Part shown: piece after piece, positions 1 to 12,059 of the stretch
Layout of the letters: every line of letters starts with the position of its first letter
How positions within the stretch are numbered: the stretch's first letter is position 1
Made by a program: the position numbers and the translations under genes
Assembly: GCA_027625915.1 (NCBI GenBank)
Contig: JANTQA010000023.1
Location: 12,524,001-12,588,000 of the forward strand
DNA: 64,000 nt
From: Anaeramoeba flamelloides
Lineage: Eukaryota > Metamonada > Anaeramoebidae
Direction: 5' to 3'
Notes under the pieces: generated by a model
The model's database searches: none
The model's input: only the letters and a program-made list of their open reading frames with translations
Told to the model about the DNA's origin: nothing

Positions 1-743
1 TATCATGTTATTACTATTAAAAAGTTTTCGTCCTGATTTGAATTTGTATTATCTATAATAATACTGTTTTTAATCGGAATCTTTTTTATAAAGTTTCAAT
101 TAATTTTGAAAAATTAGACACAAAAAATCAGGAATTGTTTTTTTTTCTTGAGATCTTTTTTTCAGAAAAGTTTGTCAATTTTTGTTTTTAATATTTTTTA
201 TTTTTTTTTTTTGTTTCTCACTTTTTTATACAATGTCATATAATAAAAAATTTAACAAATCCGTTTTTTGGAATTATCAAAAATTAAAAGTTTTGTCTTC
301 AAATCATTTCTAAATATTAATACAGTGTAACATTATAAGATAACAACAAATACACTAATTAGAGAATTTTAAATCTTATTAAGGTGATTTTTTATTATTT
401 TTTTCAAATTGAAATCATTAAAATATTTTTCACCAATAAATAATTTTTATTAATCATTTTTTTTATTATTTTTTTAGAAGGGGGTACTCACCACAAAATT
501 CTCTTCTACTTGAGAAATAATTTCCTCTCTAAAAATGAGATAATAAAAGTTTTTTTTTTTTTTTTTGAAAAAAAGTTTTAAAAAACATAAAGATTTGGGA
601 AAATTAGTCCAATAGTTTGTAATTTGTATGCTGATTGAAAATGAAAAGTAATATCATTGAAAATTATAAATAATTTAACTTCAAAGAATCATTCATTATA
701 GTATTATCAATAAAATAAACAAGAAAAATTTTCTCCTTTATCA

Positions 744-929
744 CACTCAGCTCCAATTTTAAGGCACAAACTTTCAACCAAATTTAAGGTACAAAAAAAT
801 CTCAAATAATGGGAGATTTTTATAGAATTTTCATACACAAATTATTTTCCTAGAATCTCAAATAATTTGGAATTTCTTTGTGACTTACATTTGGATGAAA
901 TTTTTTGACTTAAAAGTGGAACTGACTGG
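744..929. repeat. Family A palindromic MITE-like repeat, copy 1
   Basis: A near-palindrome starting CTCAGCTCCAATTTTAAGGC and ending in AAAGTGGAACTGACTG. The left arm carries the family hallmark AAGGCACAAA. The right arm is diverged ('gacttaaaagtggaactg'). It is one of eight copies in the window. Confidence 0.75.
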
Positions 930-1594
930 ATCAAAATCAGATAAATAGTTTTTATAATATCAAAAATAGTCACTTTTTTCAAGGATTTTTCATGATATAC
1001 CAATCAATAAAAAACCCCAATGGATAGATTGTATTGGAAAAATTGGTTGTTAAGCTAAATTCTCCACTTTAGTCTTTAAAAATTGATTGTTTTTTATTCT
1101 TAAATAGATTTTAATTATCATTTTAAGTTAGATTTCGATATGAACAATTACATTGAACATGTGTTTCTATTTCACCCCCACAGTAAGTAAAGATCTAAAG
1201 TGTTTCAAGTCTGAAAAATTTAAAGTTTTCCTATTTTTTATAAAAGCAATCTTTCTATAATCTCAAATTTTGTCATGTACCAAATTTTCCAATTTGGATA
1301 ATAATACTTTCTTTCGATCCATAACCATTTATTAGTAATTTACTTCTGAATTGATTTAAATATACCTTTAATAATTTTAAGTTATTTATTTTCAAATAAA
1401 AATTCCCATTATCTTTTTTTGAAAATTTAAAGTTTTTGATATAAGTTCAAAATCCAGATTGTCAAATTTCTTTTTGATTTTATACCTTTTTTTATTAATT
1501 GAAATATCGAATTAGTAAATTTTGTTTTCAGTTTAATAAATTATTATTTATAAAAGTATATTATTATTATTTTTAAATAGTGATATTTTATATA

Positions 1595-1787
1595 CAGTCA
1601 GTTTCAAATTTAAGGCTCAAACTATCAACGATATTTAAAGCACAAAAAATTTCAAATTAAGGAACAAATTTTAGAATGTTTTTTTTACAGTTTATTTTAC
1701 TCGAATCCAAAATTTCGTTAATTAATTTGAGATTTTTTTGTTCCTTAATTTTTGTTGAAGTTTTTGCCTTAAAAGTGAAACTGACTA
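1595..1787. repeat. Family A palindromic MITE-like repeat, copy 2
   Basis: Starts CAGTCAGTTTCAAATTTAAG directly after TA and ends GTGAAACTGACTA directly before TA. The two arms are inverted repeats of each other over most of their length. The TA flanks fit Tc1/mariner-type target duplication. Confidence 0.85.
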
Positions 1788-1865
1788 TATTCAAACATCA
1801 ATTGAGCTAAAATTTTGTCGGACCAGATTAAAAATAACCAATCCTTAAATTAATTGTCTCATAAA

Positions 1866-2455
1866 TAACCTATTTCCAAAAAAGTAGGGCAAATTTTTTG
1901 TAAAAATTTATTTATTAAACTCAATCTTCAAAAAAGTTATTTAAATATCCAAAATCATTAAAAACCATTTATTGCTTCTTGATAATAATTCAATTTGTTT
2001 CTTAGTATTGTATTACATAAGTATAAAATATTTGAATTTCTGTTCTGGATTTTATCTGGTATTTTTTAGTGGTGAAAATATTTGTGTGTAGTATTTTCTT
2101 TTTGATTGAAAAAATAGTTTTCACAGCTATTATAAACTCAACGATTTTTAAAATAAAATTGAAACCCTATATTTATATTTTTTTGTTTAAAAAATCATTT
2201 ATAACCTTTCAATATTTCCATTTTTTTATTGAAATCTGTTATAAAAACATTTTCACCAAAAAAAGTGCATTTTTTTTTTCACTTTTGGGAAATATTTCAA
2301 GGAAAATATTTTGAAATTAATACCTTTGTCATTGATACAATCAGATTTAATATCAATCTTAATTTAGTATTACAAATTAACGAATACTCCCACTAACAAA
2401 GATGATTTTTCATGAGATGTAAAGAAAAATTCCCAACTTTTTTTGAAATATCTTA
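1866..2455 (+). repeat. Family B TIR element, copy 1
   Basis: About 590 bp bounded by inverted ends: TAACCTATTTCC...AAGTAGGGCA on the left and its counterpart (reverse complement TAAGATATTTC...AAGTTGGGAA) on the right. The interior matches 3262-3847 in reverse orientation along its whole length. No transposase motif is seen, so this looks like a non-autonomous DNA transposon. Confidence 0.75.
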
Positions 2456-3261
2456 TTGATTTAAACATTTACAATTTCATTCCATTAACCATTTTTTTTG
2501 TTTAAAATTCATTTTTATTTTTTATAATTCTCTTTTATCTTTTTCAAGATTATTTGTTAATCTTTCTCTTATTAAACCCAAATTTATAATGACTTTATTT
2601 TTGGATAACTAGTTTTATTTTCAAATTTTTTATCAATATTTGGGTTTATTCCTAATTCATGGATAATTTTAGATTGTCTTTAATTTCTTGTTAATTTCTG
2701 GAATAGGTTATTCCATAATTAATTTCAAGTCATCTAAAAACATTTAGAAATGATGAACTAATTAGATTTTTTTTTTCAATATAGAAATGGTTTACAAATA
2801 CAACAGCTCTTGGGGATAGAGGATCTTCTTGGAAAACCCCCATCACTTCTTTTTATAATATTTTTATAGCCAAATATTGATTTTTAATATATTTATCGAG
2901 GCTAAAATGAACTAATATATATGACAAAGTATGTGAAAGAATTTACATATCGATTTTTTGTCTATAAAATAAACTTTATTCTTATATTTCTTATTAAAAA
3001 AATTTTATTGATTTGTAAAGAATCTAATTATATTTTTTCTAAGATCAGAAAATATTAGATTATAAAGCAAAATAAATGAAATAAAAATTTTTATTCGTTT
3101 TCTCAAAATGTTATAAAAACCCCACACAGTCATTTTTTCTAATATAAAACTTTTATATGAAAAGATTGAAATTTCTATTTTTGTTTATCTTTCTTGTTTT
3201 TTAGAAACCCCTTAAAATAGAATTAAACTTAGCTCATATCTTATGTTTTAAGTGAAGAATA

Positions 3262-3847
3262 TAAGGTATTTCCAAAAAAGTGGGGCATTTTTTTTTACAT
3301 TTCATAAAAAATAATCTTTTTTAGTGATGGTTATCATTAATCAACTATATCAAATTAAGTTTAATATTTATACGGATTGAACCAACCACTTATGTATTTA
3401 ACTCAAAATATGTTAGTTGAAATATTTCAACAAATGAAAAAAAAAATAACACCTTTTTTGGTAAAAATGGTGTATGACCAATTTCAATAAAAAACCGGAA
3501 ATATGGAAAGGGAACAAATGACTTTTTAAACACCAAAACGAAGTTATATGTTTTTAATTCTATTGTAAATTTTGTTGAGATTATACAAGTTATGAAAATG
3601 GTTTTTTCGATCAAAAAGAAAATAATAAACACCAATTTTCACCATAAAAAATATCAGATAAAATCGAGATCAGAAATTTTACATATATTTTATTTTTGCA
3701 ATACAATACAAAGAAACAAATTGAATTATTATCAAGAATCTATAAATGGTTGTTAATGATTTTATATATTTAAATCCTTTTTTGAAGAATGGGTTTACAT
3801 AAATATATTTTAAAATAAATTTGCCCCACTTTCTTGGAAATAGCTTA
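3262..3847 (-). repeat. Family B TIR element, copy 2 (inverted relative to copy 1)
   Basis: About 586 bp with ~26-bp terminal inverted repeats: TAAGGTATTTCC...AAGTGGGGCA on the left, and TAAGCTATTTCC...AAGTGGGGCA when the right end is reverse-complemented. It is better preserved at its ends than copy 1. The two copies face each other ~800 bp apart. Target-site duplication is unclear; TA is possible. Confidence 0.8.
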
Positions 3848-4726
3848 TAAGTACAACTTTTATTTAAGTAATATTCTCAATAATTATTTTTTTCTTCTTT
3901 CAAAACCAATAAAAATTAAACAACAAAAAAAAAATCAGTTGTTAATTCTTTACTTTTGAAAATAATTAGGTTTTACAATTTTATGTATAGATATTAAAAA
4001 AAAAAATTTCGATTTCCAATTTTTTACAAAAAAAAAAATACATCTATACACACATGTTTATATATAGAGCAACTCCAAATCTATGATAAACATAAAATTT
4101 ATTTTCGATCTCATACCTTCCTTTCTATGACAGGATTTTATGGTTATGTGATACCCTATTACAAACAGTGAAATTTTATAATAGATCAAAAATTTTTACT
4201 CAAGAAAAATTTATCAAATTTAAATTTTTCATTCCAAACATTTTCAATGATCAACAATTTATCAAAAATTTTCAAATTTTTTGTGGAACACCAATTTCTA
4301 AGCACCCAAAAATCAAAAAATAAGACCATTTCAAAGAAACTATTAAATTGGATTCTACAATCTTTGGAATTCTTGTTTTGGATTTTTGAATTTGTTCCAT
4401 AAACAACAAGATTTTTTTCTCATTTTATCACATAAGAAATTTATTGAAAAAAATGTTGTCAAAGGCAAAAATTCTGTAATAGAGTATAACTGAAGATTTT
4501 TTTTTTTTTTTAACAGAGACAAAAAGACAATTTCTATTTCTGACAAATTTCGCAGTATGCTTGGAACGGCTATGTATACACCGTGATATAATATTAAATT
4601 CAGACAAAAAATACTAATAAAACTCTAAAATTTCTGATTTTTATTAAATTCTATTTTTCAATATTTATTAAATAAAAAAATAAATAAAAAATTACATTTA
4701 CTTATTTCTTGTTAAAGTTCTAAGTC

Positions 4727-4728
<2 letters not shown>

Positions 4729-4761
<33 letters not shown>
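4729..4761. repeat. (AAT)n microsatellite
   Basis: About eleven tandem AAT/ATA units immediately 3' of the golgin stop codon, probably in its 3' UTR. Confidence 0.9.
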
Positions 4762-4762
<1 letters not shown>

Positions 4763-4764
4763 CT

Positions 4765-7700
4765 TTATTTCCAAAATCCATTATTTTTTAAATCTAAAGA
4801 TTTAATTACCCTTTTTTGTTCATCTTTGTTAAAATTTAAAATTTTAAAAATAATTGGCAATAGAAGGCTTTTTTCGTCTGTCAGTTGTAAAAATTTGATC
4901 AAAATGTTTTTGAGATATAAAATGTCAATTTCTTTCATTTTGATCAAATTCTTTTTCTTTTTTTGTAATTTTCTAGATTTTTTTTTTTTTTTTTTTTTTT
5001 TAGGTACTGTGTTTGGTGTTGATAGCTTGAATTTATTTTTATTAATATTGTCTGAATTTTCATCTTGTGAATTGTTTTTTGTTTTTTTATTTGGAATAAC
5101 AAAGGTTTGCTGTTCAATGAACTGATTCTCATTAGGATTTTTTTTTTCTTTTTTCTCATCATCGTCGTCGTTTATTGTCTTCCCCTCATTATCATTAATC
5201 TTCTTACCATTAACACGATTGTGGCTATGATTGCCATTTTTTTCTAATTGATTAAATCCATTTTCACTGATTTGATCCAATTGATCAGCAATTCTAATTA
5301 GTGCGTTTTGTAACTGTTTGACCCTTTCATTTGATTGCGTAGTGTGTGAAGTTTGCTCTTCTAAAAACAATTGTAAATTTTTAAATTCGATACCAAAATC
5401 AATAATATTATTTGAAAATTTTTTTTCTTTGTCTTGCATTATTCGATTGTTTTTAATTAATTCCAATTGCTTTGTTTGTAAGAATTGCAATTTTTTCTGA
5501 ATTTTTTCTAATTCATTAACCCTCATTTCTTTTAATTGTTCATTATTTTTTTTAGCCCTGCTTAATTCTTTTTGCAAATTTACTTTTTTTGATTGGGTCG
5601 AGTTTTCAATTTCTATTTTGTTTTGTTCAAGTTGTTTATTGATTTTTTCCAATTTAGTATTATTTTTTTGTAATTTTTCAATTTTTATGTTTTCATTTAA
5701 TAAATTTTCATTCTCTTTCTTTAATTTTTCAATTTTATTATTTAGTTTTATTAATTCTTCCTTTTTTGATATATTTTCTTTACATTCTTTTTGTAAGACC
5801 TTATTTTCCCTTTCAAGTTCTTCGTTTTTATTTCTAATAATTGTCATCAATTCTTTATTTTTCCCAATTTGTTGCTTTAATAAATTCTTTTCCGTATCAG
5901 TAGATAATTGATGCAGTCTTAATGCTGTTTGTTTTAATTTATTTTTTAAAGTCTTCACTTGAAGCGTGTATTGCTTATTTTCATCTTTGATGTCAGATAA
6001 TTTGCTTTCAGCATTATGTAAATTTTCTTTATCGGTTTTTTTTATTTCTTTAATTTTGTCTATTTCTTTTTCCAAATTTGCAACATTTTCATGTAATTTC
6101 TCATTTTCCTTTTCCTTTTCTTGAAATTGTATGTTAATTTTCTTATATTTCTTGAGTATTTCTTCATTTTTTTTATTTAATTCTTTTTCTTTTTCTTTAA
6201 TTTTATTTAACAAATCATTATTTAAATTAACCAAATTTTCTTTTTCTTGAATTAAATTCTCTTTTTCTTTGATTAAGGTACCGTTTGCATTTTTTAAATC
6301 CACTTTTTCACTCATTAATGTTTTTTTTTCTTGGATCAATTCGTCATTTTTATTATTTAATGCTTTTCTTTCTTTAATTTTCTTGATTAAATCATTATTT
6401 AAATTAACCAAATTTTCTTTTTCTTGAATTAAAATTTCTTTTTCTTTGATTAAGGTACCGTTTGCATTTTTTAAATCCACTTTTTCATTCATTAATGTTT
6501 TTTTTTCTTGGATCAATTCGTTATTTTTTTTATTTAATGCTTTTCTTTCTTTAATTAAAATTTCCTTTTCTTTAATTAAATTTTCTTTTTCTTTTTCTTT
6601 TTCTTGAGTTAGTGTTTCATTTTTTAAATCTACTTTTTCATTATTTAAATCTGTTTTTTCTTTGTTCAATTTACCATTTTCATTATTTAATGTTTGTTTT
6701 TTTTCTTTAATTTTATTTAATAAATCATTATTTAAATTAACCAAATTTTCTTTTTCTTGAATTAACTTTTCTTTTTCTTTGATTAAGGTATCGTTTGTAT
6801 TTTTTAAATCCACTTTTTCATTCATTAATGTTTTTTTTTCTTGGATCAATTCGTCATTTTTATTATTTAATTCTTTTTCTTTTTCTTTAATTTTATTTAA
6901 TAAATCATTATTTAAATTAACCAAGCTTTCTTTTTCTTTAATTAAATTCTCTTTTTCTTTCATTAAATTTTTATTTTCTTGGTTTATTACTTTTTTTTCG
7001 TTGACTAATTTGAGTTTTACTTTATTGAAGCCTTCTTTTTCTTTGATTAATTTTTGTTTTTCCCGATTTAGATTTCCCTTTTCTTTGATTAATTTGCCAT
7101 TTTTATTACTGATTGTTTTTTTTTCTTTAATTAAGCCTTCTTTTTCTTTGATTAATTTTTGTTTTTCCTTATTTAAATTTTCATTTTGTTGAGCTGTCAT
7201 TTTTTTTTCATTTTTCAATTTTTCTTTTTCTTTAATTAAGCCTTCTTTATCTTTGAGTAATATTTTTATCTCATTCATTAAATTTCCTGTTTCCTTGTTC
7301 AATTTTTCGTTTTGGTTGGTTAGTTTCTTTTTTTCTTTAACCAAGTTTTCTTTTTCTTTCATTAAACTTTTCTTATCTTGGTTAATCAATTTTTTTTCAT
7401 TTGTTAATTTTTCAATCTCAAGAACAAAATTTTCTTTGTCTTTAAGGGTTATTTTAACTTCGTTTAACAAACTTTCGTTTTCTTTTTTTAATGTATTTTT
7501 TTCTTCCATTATATTTTCTTTTTCTTTACTTTGTGTCTTTTTTTCTTGGATTAAGCTTTCTTTTTCTTTGTTTAAATGATCTTTTTCTTTCATTATGGTC
7601 TCTTTTTCTTTTTGAAATTGCAAACGTTCTTGATTTATTAATTCAATATCCCTTTCAAGTTCAATGATTTTTTCGGATTGTGAAAGCTTTTTTTTTTGTA

Positions 7701-8246
7701 TTGAAGTAAACTCAAGTTCTTTCTTTTTTAATTTTTGCTCCAGGCTTGTATTATTTTTATTTGTTTCAGATAACTCGTTTAATACATTTTCATAGTTTGT
7801 TTCAAGTTTTGTTTGATCTTTTTTCATATTTTCATGCTGTTCTTTGAGCTTTTTATATTCACCAACGACTCGTAACAATTTTTCTTTGTATTCATTAATT
7901 TTTGTTTCAGAATTATTTTTCGTTGCTTTAATGTGAAGCACAAGTTTCTTTAATTGATCCTCAGCTTTTTGTGTTTTTAATTCTTGTTCTATAATTTGTC
8001 CAAGAAGAGGGACATTTGTTAAAGTTAAATTTTAAGATCCAATAAAGAAATTACCGTGTTGAAGTGATGGGTTGGTGATTTAATTTTCATTTTTTTGTTG
8101 TTTTTTTTTTAAAAAAATAAATTATTTTTTTGTGTTGTTTGTTCAAAAGAAAGAAAAGAGTTTATTCAATTACCTTTTTTTTCTTCTGTTAAATTGGAGA
8201 TTTTCAGATTTAAGTCTTTGTTTTTCTCTTTTTCGTTCTCTGTCAT
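4765..8246 (-). CDS. GRIP-domain golgin (Golgi coiled-coil tether), two exons
   Basis: Exon 1 is complement(8174..8246), an ATG followed by 24 codons plus one base (MTENEKEKNK...). A 185-bp intron, complement(7989..8173), runs from GTAATT to TTATAG. Exon 2 is complement(4765..7988). The join keeps phase and gives 1098 residues; without it the frame has no ATG near its 5' end. Nearly the whole protein is Lys/Glu/Asn-rich coiled coil, with repeated blocks around LVNLNNDLLNKIKEK. The last ~55 residues (YLKNILIKFLQL...LLLPIIFKILNF...EEQ-like) match the GRIP domain pattern of golgin-245/GCC-type proteins, including the Tyr-Leu-Lys-Asn core and the Leu-Leu-Pro motif. In known golgins GRIP binds ARL1 at the trans-Golgi, and the rod captures vesicles. 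GRIP assignment is by eye; the rod itself is not diagnostic. The exact orthologue is not determined. Confidence 0.8.
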
Positions 8247-9323
8247 CCTAAAGATAATAATACTGTTTTATCAATTTTTAAGATGAACAAAAAAAAAATG
8301 ATTTTTTGACATTTTGATTTTATTTAAGGGTGTCTCCTCAAGAAGAAATATTCTGAAAAGATATTACAATACAAAAAATCTTCAAAGTATTGAAAAACGG
8401 TCTGGATAATCTTAATTAATTTATTATTATTTGTACTAGGAGTTCTGATAATTTTTGAACGATGAAAAAAATAATTTGGTATTTCTGTTCTTGATATACG
8501 CAAAAGATCATTTGTTTGTGTTGTAATCATAACTATCTACCTATATATTAGGAGTGTCAGAATGTATCAAAATTCAATAAAATATTTTATTAAAAAAGAA
8601 AGGAATAAATAAGCCAAATTTATCGAAATGTGCTTTTCGAGAAAGAAATTATGAATCTTTTTTATTTTTTAATCTGTTTAAATTAAAAATGTATTATCTT
8701 TTTTTTTTTTTAATTAATCAAACGAAAAAATGATTTTTTACAAAATCCTTTATAAAAATTTATAAAAAAACACTGATTAATTTTAATTGAAGTAAATATA
8801 ATATTTCTAAAAAGATAAAAAAAATTCTAAATCAAGATAAGAGTTTTTTTATAATATTCCTTTCAACTTTATAAAAAAATGACCCCTGATCATCTAAAAT
8901 TATTACTGTGTGTTGAAAATAATATTAAAAAACAATTTTTGATATATTTTTTGATTCTATTTTATTCAAATTTTATTATACGTTTTAAACCTTTCTCCCT
9001 TTCTTTCTTTCTTTTTTTCCTTTTTTATTTATTTATTTATTTAAGGCTAATAGTTTGGGAATGTTTAGGGTTTCTATTGAAAACTTTTGCTTCTTTTTGA
9101 AGGTTTTGAATCATATTGATTTACTGTGTTTTGTTTTAGACCAATATTCTAAATTTGGTATTATTATAATAATTTCTTCTCCTTGAATGTTTGAAAACTG
9201 GATAATAAAATGATATATTTTTCTTCTTTCTTTCTTTTTCTTTTTTAGGTGGATTGGTTTTTATTTTCCTGTTTTTTTTCTGATAGTATTCTGATCCTTC
9301 TTATTTAACCATTTTTTATCAAA

Positions 9324-9480
9324 CAGTCTGTTGAACTTTTAATGAACAAACTTTCGACGAACTTTATGATACAAAAAAATCTCAAATTAACACAAGTTTT
9401 TTTAAATTATTTTTTAAAATAAGTTATTTATCTTGGAAAAGGTATTTTGTGCATAATTTTCGATATTTTTACAAGAAATT
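9324..9480. repeat. Family A repeat, copy 3 (degenerate)
   Basis: The left arm CAGTCTGTTGAAC...ACAAACTTTCGACGAA is recognisable. The right arm has decayed to fragments such as TTTTGTGCATAATTT. Its right boundary is approximate. Confidence 0.5.
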
Positions 9481-10053
9481 TTTATATAAATTAATCTTTA
9501 AATTTGGTTACTAGTTGTATTTTTCTTTTCTTTTTTAATTCTTTTATGATCTTTAGTATATTAAGAATTTATCACCCCCAAGGACTTGATTTTGGGAACT
9601 GAATTTAAGAAAGATAAAAAATTCAAATAATAAAATAAATTATAAAAAAATAAATTAAAATTTCAGAATCGAAACATTAACTCTGTATTTATTATTAAAT
9701 ATTGATTTATCTAATGTACTTTCATATATAATTTATAATATTGAAAATTATGATGTAAAAAAAGTCATTTTTTAATAAAAATAAATATTTATATGTAATA
9801 GCAACTTGATCAAATAAAAAATAAAAAGGAGTTAACATGTATAATAGATAATAAAAAAATTGATTATTTCAAGTTTTTCCATCCATAACTACTAAACCCC
9901 CATTTTCATAAATGAAGAGTACCTTTTCTCTCACTAGTTTGTTTCAAAAAGTTCATTCAATCAAAGAGAAATCTTCATAAAGAGTTAAAAAATCACAAAA
10001 ATAAACTTTTATCTGCATTTAGTGATTGTTTTTTCAAGAGATAATTTTTAATA

Positions 10054-10246
10054 CAATAAGTTCCACATTTAAGGCACAAACTGTCAAAGGAATTTAGATT
10101 ACAAAAAAATCTCAAATTAAGGCACAAAATTTAGATTCTAGTAAAATAAATTGTAAAAAAAAATTACAAATTGTGTGCCTTAATTTGAAATATTTTTGTG
10201 CCTTAAATTTCATTGAAAGTTTGTACATTAAAAGTGGAACTGACTG
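10054..10246. repeat. Family A repeat, copy 4
   Basis: A well-preserved palindrome starting CAATAAGTTCCACATTTAAG after TA and ending AAGTGGAACTGACTG before TA. AAGGCACAAA units and their complements are clear in both arms. Confidence 0.85.
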
Positions 10247-10499
10247 TAACAAGAATTTTACATATTCCCTATATTGGCTTGTAAAAATAAATGAAATTAA
10301 AATTTCTAAAAAATATAATATTTTTATTGGGAGAATAAAGTAATTTCAAGAAATATTTATCACAATTAGAAAAAAAAAGAAGAAAAATACACCAAATATT
10401 ATAATTAAATAATAAAAATATCCTTTTTTGTGCCAAAATTTAAATATAATCATTGTAATTAGATTTTTCCGAATTTAAAATAATTGAGTAAAATCTATG

Positions 10500-10860
10500 A
10501 TTTTTTTCGATTTTTTTTTAGGGGTTTCAGAAAAGTGATTAACAATCTTTTCAATTTAAGAATAATAAGAAACATTAAAAATTTTTACGATATTACTAAT
10601 AAAAAAACCCATATTGTTTTTCTTGGGTTTTTTCTTTATTTAGAAAATCAAAAGATTTTTGTTCGGTTTTATTGGGTTTTCTGGATATTTGAAAAATCTA
10701 TTGATTTTCGTAATTTTTTTTTACTTTTCGAAATAAACAGAAAATTTACGAAAATTTTCTGTTTATTTCAACAAGTAAAAAAAAAAAAACAAGAACACTT
10801 CACAAATAAAATAAAAAACCTCAAAAAAACCTAGAACACTTTACTTATAGAAAATCACAA
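10500..10860. repeat. Fold-back repeat, copy 1
   Basis: Contains a central inverted repeat around 'tttcgaaataaacagaaaat' and its complement, with flanking 'aagaacacttcacaaataaa' and 'cctagaacacttta' motifs. The same motifs recur at 17.32-17.72 kb and 51.53-52.14 kb. The open frame across it (10484-10834) is repeat sequence. Confidence 0.6.
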
Positions 10861-10959
10861 GAATACATAGGCAAGTGACGTTACTGAATGAAGTTTTGTG
10901 AAAAGTCCATATAATTCATACAAGACACAAAAAAAGGTTAAAAATTTTATCAATAATCA

Positions 10960-11150
10960 ATAAAAAGTCCAAGATCTCTGATTAATAATTGGTGTTCCAC
11001 TGTCGTTAGGTTTTTTTTTCAATTCAAAAGAAATGAGGTAAAATCAAAGTTTTGATACAATTCTTTTAAATTAAAAAAAAAACCTAGACACTACCTCTCA
11101 AAGTGGGGGTACTAAATACCTGAGTATATATATATATATATATATATACT
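10960..11150. repeat. Segment shared with 44455-44570, ending in (TA)n
   Basis: Carries 'gattaataattggtgttcca' and then 'ctctcaaagtgggggtact' followed by a (TA)12 run at 11125-11149. The same order of motifs is seen near 44.46-44.57 kb. Family and full extent are unknown. Confidence 0.4.
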
Positions 11151-12059
11151 ATTTTTTTTTGTTTTAAATTTTGTATTAGAAGCTTTTCTTTATTACCTTG
11201 AGTTTCCTAACCATAAGAGTCTTTATGAAAAATTCCCAACAATAACTATAAATTTCATGTTTTTGATTAATAGTATTGAAGATTTTCTATTTTTTTTCTA
11301 AGAATAATTTTTTCAATATTTTTTTTTTTCTTTCATTGGGTGAAGTAGTGTTGTAGTTGTAAAACAAGAAAATTAAAAACCTTTAGCAATGTTATACATT
11401 CGAATATACTATTTTTTTTTGGATGTGTTATGTTCTGAAAACTTTACCAAATTACAAATATATTGAATATTTAATTTTTTTTTTGTGATAGTTTTTTAAA
11501 CAATTTGTTAAAAATATTAAAAAAAATTAGAAGTGAATTAGGTAATTTTAATCCAAAAAAAATTGTATAATTTTTTTTTTTTATTATTGAGAAAGAACTG
11601 TCATTTACACTCTAAATTCCTTTACAATTGTTTTTTTTTTCAGAAATTGAATTAATAAATCAATCAAAATTTTCTATTCATCTCTCCAAAAAAGGTTTCA
11701 AAAACCAAGTAATTTACTTCCTTTGAAGTTGAGAGTATTATTGATTTTCCTTTCTGAATTTAAAAACAATAAGAAACTCTGAAAGGATTCTTTAAGATTT
11801 GTTTTGCTAAAAAGGGTCCACACAAGAATGAATAATCGTAATAACTCTCAAATTTTGATAATTGTCGAATTGTTCAAAATTAGTTTATCTTTGAAAGTAT
11901 CTTCCCAAAACATTATACAAGTGGAATAAATATGTTTTTTTGCTGTTTTTCTTGAAGTTTCAAATGGTTAATCATTTTTTATAACTTTGTGTAAAATATT
12001 GTATTTTTTTCATTTCCAAATTCTGATTTCTAATTCCTAATTCTGGGTAATCAAAGTTG

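Larger units (their letters stand above)
1..4764. other. Repeat-rich intergenic spacer
   Basis: This is almost pure A/T sequence with no supportable gene. It holds two copies of the ~195-bp palindromic repeat (family A), two inverted copies of a ~590-bp TIR element (family B) and an (AAT)n tract just after the golgin stop codon. The short open frames at 2069-2314 (+) and 3390-3635 (-) are the same stretch of the two family-B copies read on opposite strands, so they are element sequence and not host genes. Confidence 0.7.
8247..12059. other. Intergenic spacer with repeats
   Basis: A/T-rich spacer between the divergent golgin and PIAS-like genes, so both promoters should lie here. It contains family A copies 3 and 4, one copy of the fold-back repeat, a (TA)n tract and a short segment shared with 44.46 kb. 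No additional gene could be supported. Short open frames at 8324-8530 and 8879-9100 are compositional. Confidence 0.65.

Noticed and set aside
2069-2314. 81-codon frame, with a look-alike at 3390-3635 (-)
   Set aside because: Both lie at the same place inside the two family-B elements. The similarity is that of the DNA repeat, there is no recognised motif, and Phe/Ile/Lys content is what AT-rich DNA gives by chance.
11125-11149. (TA)n run as a possible promoter TATA element
   Set aside because: It is a microsatellite ~900 bp from the nearest start codon, and TA-rich runs are everywhere in this DNA.
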